From the NCBI GenBank assembly GCA_025455345.1, contig JALOMS010000104.1:1-10694 (forward strand): a stretch of 10,694 nucleotides of DNA. Reading direction: 5' to 3'. The DNA comes from Thermoflexibacter sp. (GTDB lineage Bacteria > Bacteroidota > Bacteroidia > Cytophagales > Thermoflexibacteraceae). Shown here in pieces: positions 7,625 to 10,694 of this stretch (position 1 is the stretch's first letter; the number at the start of each line of letters is the position of its first letter). Both the position numbers and the translations under genes were made by a program. The notes below the pieces were generated by a model. The model saw only the letters and a program-made list of their open reading frames with translations, searched no databases and was not told where the DNA came from.

Positions 7625-7656
7625 TGTTATAGTGCATTGTAGTATGCACCATAACA
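7625..7656. terminator. Inverted repeat between convergent genes, probable bidirectional terminator
   Basis: Two 6-base arms, TGTTAT and GTGCAT, are repeated in inverted order as ATGCAC and ATAACA around a six-base loop. This gives a 12-pair stem with one central A/C mismatch. It sits 30 bp after the stop of the 6863 gene and 18 bp before the stop of the minus-strand gene. No strong T tract follows on either side, so termination efficiency is uncertain, though the position fits. Confidence 0.5.
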
Positions 7657-7674
7657 TCACCATCATATTTTTGC

Positions 7675-8733
7675 TTAGATAAGAAGCAATAGATTTTGTA
7701 ACTCTTCTTTTTTTAATGGTTTTACTTGAAAACTTTTAACGCTCTCATAGTTAATCGCTTTGTACTTATCTCTTTCATGTATGGAATTGGTTAGGATACA
7801 AATAGGTACATCTATCTGCATTTTTTCAAATTCTTTGAGAAAACTCCAACCGTTTATGCGCGGCATTTCTATATCCAACAGAATAAGGTCTGGAAGTTGG
7901 TTAATCTCATTGCTTAGATATACAAGTGCTTTGGATACCTCTTTGAATTTTAGCACTTCTACCTCATTATCAATGAAATGAATCAACTTTTGGGTAATGA
8001 GGTGATTAAGGTCATCATCATCAATTAACATGACTTTTTTTACTCCGTTTCTATATTTAAGAAGTTTATTTTTGACCATTAGTTTTTCATTTTTTGCATT
8101 TTCAATGCTTGCCTGCATTTGGTGTACCGCAAAGTCTAACTCTTCTGCCGCTATTTGGAGCATTTTTAAGACTTCGTTTACCTGTGTTTCTTTAGTAGGT
8201 ATAATATTTTCATTGATTAAATTACATAATCCCAAAATAGTAGCCAAAGGATGGCGTAAAATATGTGAATTGGAAAAAGCAAAATCTTTCAAATGTTGAT
8301 TCTGAGCGTCAAACTGTTCTGCAATTACTTTACTGCGAGTCATAATTTGGCTAATACCTATGTGCGCTATGATTTTGTTGGACTCATCAACGACTGGATA
8401 TACAATGGTAAATGTCCAATAAATATCTCCTTGTTTAGTAAATCTTTTGACTTCTCCCGACCATATTCCTCCTTTGTCAATTGTTCTTTGCACCTCACCA
8501 ATATGTTCTTTATCACTGGCTTGATAACCAAATAAATCTTCATATTTTTGATTAATCAGTTCCTTCCTATCATAGCCAGAAACTGTACAAGTCTGCTCGT
8601 TTACGTCTTTAAAAACTCCTTGAGCATCTGTGAGCATTACCATCGAATTTACGCTAATAGCATTAATAAGGTGATTGATTTCAAAATAATTAGCCCAATG
8701 AGAGTGTGTGAATGCTTTTGTTTGATTGTTCAT
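7675..8733 (-). CDS. PAS - DHp (phospho-histidine helix) - receiver protein without an ATPase domain
   Basis: A cytoplasmic two-component protein of 352 residues with no membrane segments. A PAS domain at about 22-135 includes DVNEQTCTVSGYDRKELI (43-60), GIWSGEV and the closing IIAHIGISQIMT. Next comes a DHp-type helix pair at about 140-215 with an H-box, FSNSHILRHPLATILG (153-168), whose likely phospho-acceptor is H157. A receiver domain follows at about 232-352 with acidic cluster DDDD (238-241), phospho-acceptor D287 in LLDIEMP, T315 and K338 in VKPL, so it looks functional. Between DHp and receiver there are only about 20 residues. The N-, G1- and G2-box ATP-binding domain of a histidine kinase is absent. 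It cannot autophosphorylate by the usual route; phosphotransfer, phosphatase or scaffold roles are more likely. No output domain or partner kinase is adjacent. It is transcribed towards the 6863 gene, and a promoter box lies about 135 bases upstream. Confidence 0.88.
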   Translation of the reverse strand: MNNQTKAFTHSHWANYFEINHLINAISVNSMVMLTDAQGVFKDVNEQTCTVSGYDRKELINQKYEDLFGYQASDKEHIGEVQRTIDKGGIWSGEVKRFTKQGDIYWTFTIVYPVVDESNKIIAHIGISQIMTRSKVIAEQFDAQNQHLKDFAFSNSHILRHPLATILGLCNLINENIIPTKETQVNEVLKMLQIAAEELDFAVHQMQASIENAKNEKLMVKNKLLKYRNGVKKVMLIDDDDLNHLITQKLIHFIDNEVEVLKFKEVSKALVYLSNEINQLPDLILLDIEMPRINGWSFLKEFEKMQIDVPICILTNSIHERDKYKAINYESVKSFQVKPLKKEELQNLLLLI

Positions 8734-8867
8734 AAAATTAATTAAAATTTAGAAATAATAATGACTAAATATTAGGAGACTGAATCAAATAAAAGCATGA
8801 GTAACTTGTTAGTTTGAAATTTATACACCTAATAGGTAATAGCTTTGTTAGTTGGAAAAAGTAGATA

Positions 8868-8875
8868 CAAATATA
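8868..8875 (-). promoter_or_regulatory. Candidate -7 promoter box for the PAS-DHp-receiver gene
   Basis: The minus strand reads TATATTTG, an exact TAnnTTTG match, in the same ten-base context (ACAAATATAA on the plus strand) as the box before the binding-lipoprotein gene. It predicts a start near 8861 and a leader of about 127 bases before ATG 8733. No good -33 element is seen. The rest of the 8734-9017 gap is AT-rich with no supported gene. Confidence 0.4.
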
Positions 8876-8968
8876 ACAAAACAAACGCATCTGAAGGGCG
8901 AATGTTGCTACTCTAATCACTTTCTAATCTGTATTTTATACGAAATGGACATTTACTATGACGAAGAG

Positions 8969-8991
8969 TTAGCGAGGGCTAATTTTTTTTT
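8969..8991 (+). terminator. Short hairpin with T9 tract, plus-strand direction
   Basis: TTAGC and GCTAA pair around the loop GAGG, directly followed by nine T residues on the plus strand, the layout of a small intrinsic terminator. It points towards the 3' end of the minus-strand MFS gene, so it would stop plus-strand antisense transcription rather than end the MFS transcript. The stem has only five pairs, so strength is doubtful. I see no supported plus-strand gene upstream of it. Confidence 0.4.
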
Positions 8992-9017
8992 ACGTAGTAA
9001 AGAAATATGGTTTATTT

Positions 9018-10187
9018 TTATCTCTTTAGTGATGGAAAAAATCTTTTCCTAAAAATAAGAAAAATAAAAGCCATACCACTTGCGACCCCACTAAAAGCCA
9101 AAGGCAAAAAGAAAGAAGAAGATATATTCATCAGCCAACCGCTCAGAAATGCTCCTAATCCAATACCTATCTCTAAGGCAATATAGGTTGTCGCTATTGC
9201 TTTGCCCACAGATTGGGTTTCACACAGGTCAATTGTCCATGCAAAGAGCGTAGGCATACCCATTCCTAAACCTATACCATACAAACCTCCCGCCAACAAA
9301 AACTCCACAGGATTGTTAGCCGCACCCGTCCAAACCATTGAACCGAAGATAATTAGCGCAGATACTTTCAAAATCCCAATCCTACCATATCTATCCGAAG
9401 CTCGACCCGCCAAAAAACGAGTAAGCAGGGAAGCAGTAGTCATGCTTGCAAAAAACAAACCTTTGTTCTCTATTCCTAAACTTACACTTTTGTCAGGGGC
9501 AAGTGTAAGAGCCGTACCGTATGCTATCTCTATCAAAATCATAGCAATTGCCACAGGAAAAACCTTGCTTTCAACGATTTCGTGGCGTTGAATATTAAGT
9601 AAAGAAAAACGAAAGGCTTCTTTTGTTTTTAATGTTTCCTTCATATTATAAAATATCAATGCTGAAACAAAAGATAACAAAGAAGAAATATAAAACATAG
9701 CTTCCAGTCCGTATTCTTGGGCAATTGCACTCCCAATAACAGGAGCAATCGCATTGCCAATGCTTCCTGTTAGACTATGCAAACCAATCGCTTCGCCCCT
9801 TCGTGAAGCAGGAACAATATCGGCTAAATAGGCGGCTGTTCCAGTAGGGGTAAATCCCGTAGAAAAACCATGTACTAAGCGAAGGAGAAAAAAAGCCCAA
9901 ATCGTACTAAGTATAGGATAAATCAAAGCACAAATTACACATACAACTACCCCCAAAACCATGACAGGTAATCTTCCTATCGTATCTGCTAACTTTCCAC
10001 TGAAAGGACGCGAAAGTCCTGCGGTCAATGTAAAGAGAGAAATAATTAGCCCTTTGTACTCTGCTCCTCCTAATTTGGTCAAAAAATCAGGAAGTTCAGG
10101 AATAATCATATTGAAGCTAAGAAAAAAAAGGAATGAACTAAGGCTGAGAAGTCCAAATTGGGTAGTGTAAAACGTATCTTCTTTCAA
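9018..10187 (-). CDS. Major facilitator superfamily transporter, 12 membrane segments
   Basis: A 389-residue inner-membrane carrier of the drug/metabolite-exporter type. Twelve hydrophobic segments can be followed from QFGLLSLSSFLFFLSF (10-25) to ASGMAFIFLIF (369-379). The MFS motif A is present after TM2 as GKLADTIGR (64-72), and its half-copy after TM8 as GRASDRYGR (261-269). RPFSG (60-64) precedes the first motif, and TM5 carries a Gly/Pro-rich GSIGNAIAPVIGSAIA (141-156), typical of proton-coupled efflux proteins. The substrate cannot be read from sequence. The start is TTG 10187: the first ATG in frame is residue 27, inside TM1, and a perfect AGGAGG lies seven bases before the TTG. The gene stands alone, followed by a 284-bp gap. 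No transport partner or dedicated regulator is adjacent. Confidence 0.9.
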   Translation of the reverse strand: MKEDTFYTTQFGLLSLSSFLFFLSFNMIIPELPDFLTKLGGAEYKGLIISLFTLTAGLSRPFSGKLADTIGRLPVMVLGVVVCVICALIYPILSTIWAFFLLRLVHGFSTGFTPTGTAAYLADIVPASRRGEAIGLHSLTGSIGNAIAPVIGSAIAQEYGLEAMFYISSLLSFVSALIFYNMKETLKTKEAFRFSLLNIQRHEIVESKVFPVAIAMILIEIAYGTALTLAPDKSVSLGIENKGLFFASMTTASLLTRFLAGRASDRYGRIGILKVSALIIFGSMVWTGAANNPVEFLLAGGLYGIGLGMGMPTLFAWTIDLCETQSVGKAIATTYIALEIGIGLGAFLSGWLMNISSSFFLPLAFSGVASGMAFIFLIFRKRFFPSLKR

Positions 10188-10194
10188 AATATAT

Positions 10195-10200
10195 CCTCCT
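10195..10200 (-). promoter_or_regulatory. Strong Shine-Dalgarno site AGGAGG that fixes the TTG start of the MFS gene
   Basis: The minus strand reads AGGAGG followed by seven bases and TTG. This is the only full anti-16S match that I noticed before a gene in the window, where most starts lack any such site, as is usual in Bacteroidota. It is the main reason for accepting TTG 10187. Confidence 0.75.
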
Positions 10201-10507
10201 AAAGATGTTGAATTAACCTTATTAGCGAGGCAAGTTAGTAAAAATAAACCTACTGTACTAAAATCTGTGCTTGGAAAAATAGTATTTTTGGTTAATACTG
10301 AGCGGCATACCTTTTGTTATTCCTTGGCAAGTCTTTCAATAAGTTGAAAGTCAAGCTCATGCTTAAAATAGGTAATATTTGGTAAAGGCAATGAGTTGGT
10401 CTGTTACCCGCTCAACACGTTTGCCGCTCCCCACCCAAAATTCGGTGGGCAGCATACGGTTTAAATCAAGCTACGCAAAGAGGAAATATTGTTTTGAAAA
10501 GCAAAGA

Positions 10508-10538
10508 CTATTTTTTGAAAAAAGTCTTCAAAAAATAG
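10508..10538. repeat. Perfect 12-bp inverted repeat just upstream of the outward promoter
   Basis: CTATTTTTTGAA and TTCAAAAAATAG are exact reverse complements separated by seven bases. A second, mutually exclusive pairing, AAGAC with GTCTT, overlaps it (10504-10528). The repeat ends one base before the -33 element at 10540, so it could be an operator for that promoter or a terminator for transcripts entering from either side. No T tract follows directly. Confidence 0.5.
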
Positions 10539-10539
10539 C

Positions 10540-10570
10540 TTGGTGCTTCCTGCTTTTTTGTCTATATTTG
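10540..10570 (+). promoter_or_regulatory. Bacteroidota-type promoter, TTG-N20-TATATTTG, reading out of the window
   Basis: TTG at 10540-10542 and TATATTTG at 10563-10570 are separated by 20 bases, the spacing expected for the primary sigma factor of Bacteroidota. This is the best promoter in the window. Transcription should begin near 10577 and run into the structured segment at 10598-10689 and beyond the right edge. Confidence 0.6.
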
Positions 10571-10597
10571 CACCACTGTCTTTAAAAAAGTCAGTCA

Positions 10598-10689
10598 GTG
10601 GGGATAACAGAGTGGTGAAGATGGTGTCCATTTTGTAAGTTGTGGAAAACCCAAAATAAACGCTATTTTTACAACTCTCCAAGCCCCAC
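10598..10689 (+). ncRNA. Candidate structured RNA or structured 5' leader (possible DnaA-box region)
   Basis: GTGGGG (10598-10603) pairs with CCCCAC (10684-10689). After a symmetrical five-by-five internal loop, AGAGT (10609-10613) pairs with ACTCT (10674-10678), and a further ATTTTG/CAAAAT pairing (10630-10635 with 10652-10657) is possible inside. A promoter lies just upstream and no open frame of useful length follows it. The same segment holds TGTGGAAAA (10641-10649), which fits the reverse of the DnaA-box consensus TTWTNCACA, and a near match TGGGGATAA (10599-10607). It could therefore be a small RNA, the leader of a gene beyond the edge, or part of a DnaA-bound region. None is proven. 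Confidence 0.25.
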
Positions 10690-10694
10690 AAAAA

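Larger units (their letters stand above)
10188..10539. other. Intergenic region with GC-rich block and hairpins, no convincing protein gene
   Basis: This region is the leader of the MFS gene on the minus strand. Inverted repeats are AGTATT/AATACT (10281-10299) and CTTTCAA/TTGAAAG with a four-base loop (10333-10350). At 10381-10460 GC rises to 55% (44 of 80 bases), against about 30% at 10201-10280. This block contains a CCCACC/GGTGGG stem and, on the minus strand, a 30-codon frame (10363-10455; ends MLPTEFWVGSGKR and FTKYYLF). A second minus frame of 22 codons (10292-10360; MSLTFNLLKDLP start) follows. Neither short frame has a visible ribosome site. The whole may be a dispersed repeat, a structured leader or a gene remnant. 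I cannot decide from sequence alone. Confidence 0.4.

Noticed and set aside
8852..9052. Plus-strand frame of 66 codons in the 8734-9017 gap
   Set aside because: It has a TTG start without a ribosome site, reads through a terminator-like hairpin and ends inside the MFS gene. Its composition is not convincing.
8969..10230. Direct repeat TTAGCGAGG on both sides of the MFS gene (8969 and 10222) as a sign of insertion
   Set aside because: A shared 9-mer is expected many times by chance in a window of this size, and no transposase, terminal inverted repeat or other sign of an element is present.
10379..10691. Two opposing frames (68 codons plus, 76 codons minus) near the right edge
   Set aside because: They overlap each other, run across the palindrome, promoter and GC-rich block, and lack ribosome sites or recognisable motifs.
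10577..10694. tRNA, tmRNA, SRP RNA or RNase P RNA at the right edge
   Set aside because: I looked for a T-loop GTTC-type motif and anticodon stem, the SRP apical-loop consensus and the RNase P GAGGAAAGTCC core, and found none.

Overview
The window looks like part of a chromosome of a Bacteroidota bacterium, most likely a member of the Cytophagales. The evidence is low GC, four exact TATATTTG boxes (the TAnnTTTG -7 element of this phylum), weak or absent Shine-Dalgarno sites at most genes, and protein types common there: SpoIIE-family phosphatases with a SINYAKR-type linker, a cryptochrome-DASH photolyase and a characteristic 12-segment MFS carrier. I see no tRNA, rRNA, CRISPR array, transposase or phage gene.

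Layout. 1-281: the end of a small membrane protein gene. 352-852: an unrecognised soluble protein. 891-4368 (minus): a two-gene unit. A lipoprotein of the urea/amide-binding UrtA/AmiC/FmdD type is followed after 4 bp by a membrane dCache-HAMP-coiled coil-SpoIIE phosphatase. No permease or ATPase accompanies the binding protein, so the pair looks like a sensor rather than a transporter. 4532-7594 (plus): a DUF6671 zinc-ribbon protein, a cryptochrome-DASH and an unrecognised 243-residue protein, the last with its own promoter box. 7675-8733 (minus): a PAS-DHp-receiver protein that lacks the ATP-binding domain expected of a histidine kinase, meeting the plus-strand genes at a hairpin. 9018-10187 (minus): an MFS transporter with a TTG start and a strong AGGAGG ribosome site. 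10188-10694: about 500 bp without a convincing protein gene. It holds a GC-rich block, several inverted repeats, and a good outward promoter leading into a structured segment cut by the window end.

How the parts may work together. The binding lipoprotein is inferred to load its ligand onto the dCache domain of the phosphatase, whose output would be dephosphorylation of an unseen partner-switching protein. The PAS-DHp-receiver protein would need a kinase from elsewhere. The photolyase and its neighbours may form a light or DNA-damage response group, but only proximity supports that. The best candidate for an under-described system is the binding-protein/SpoIIE-sensor pair, followed by the kinase-like protein without a catalytic domain.
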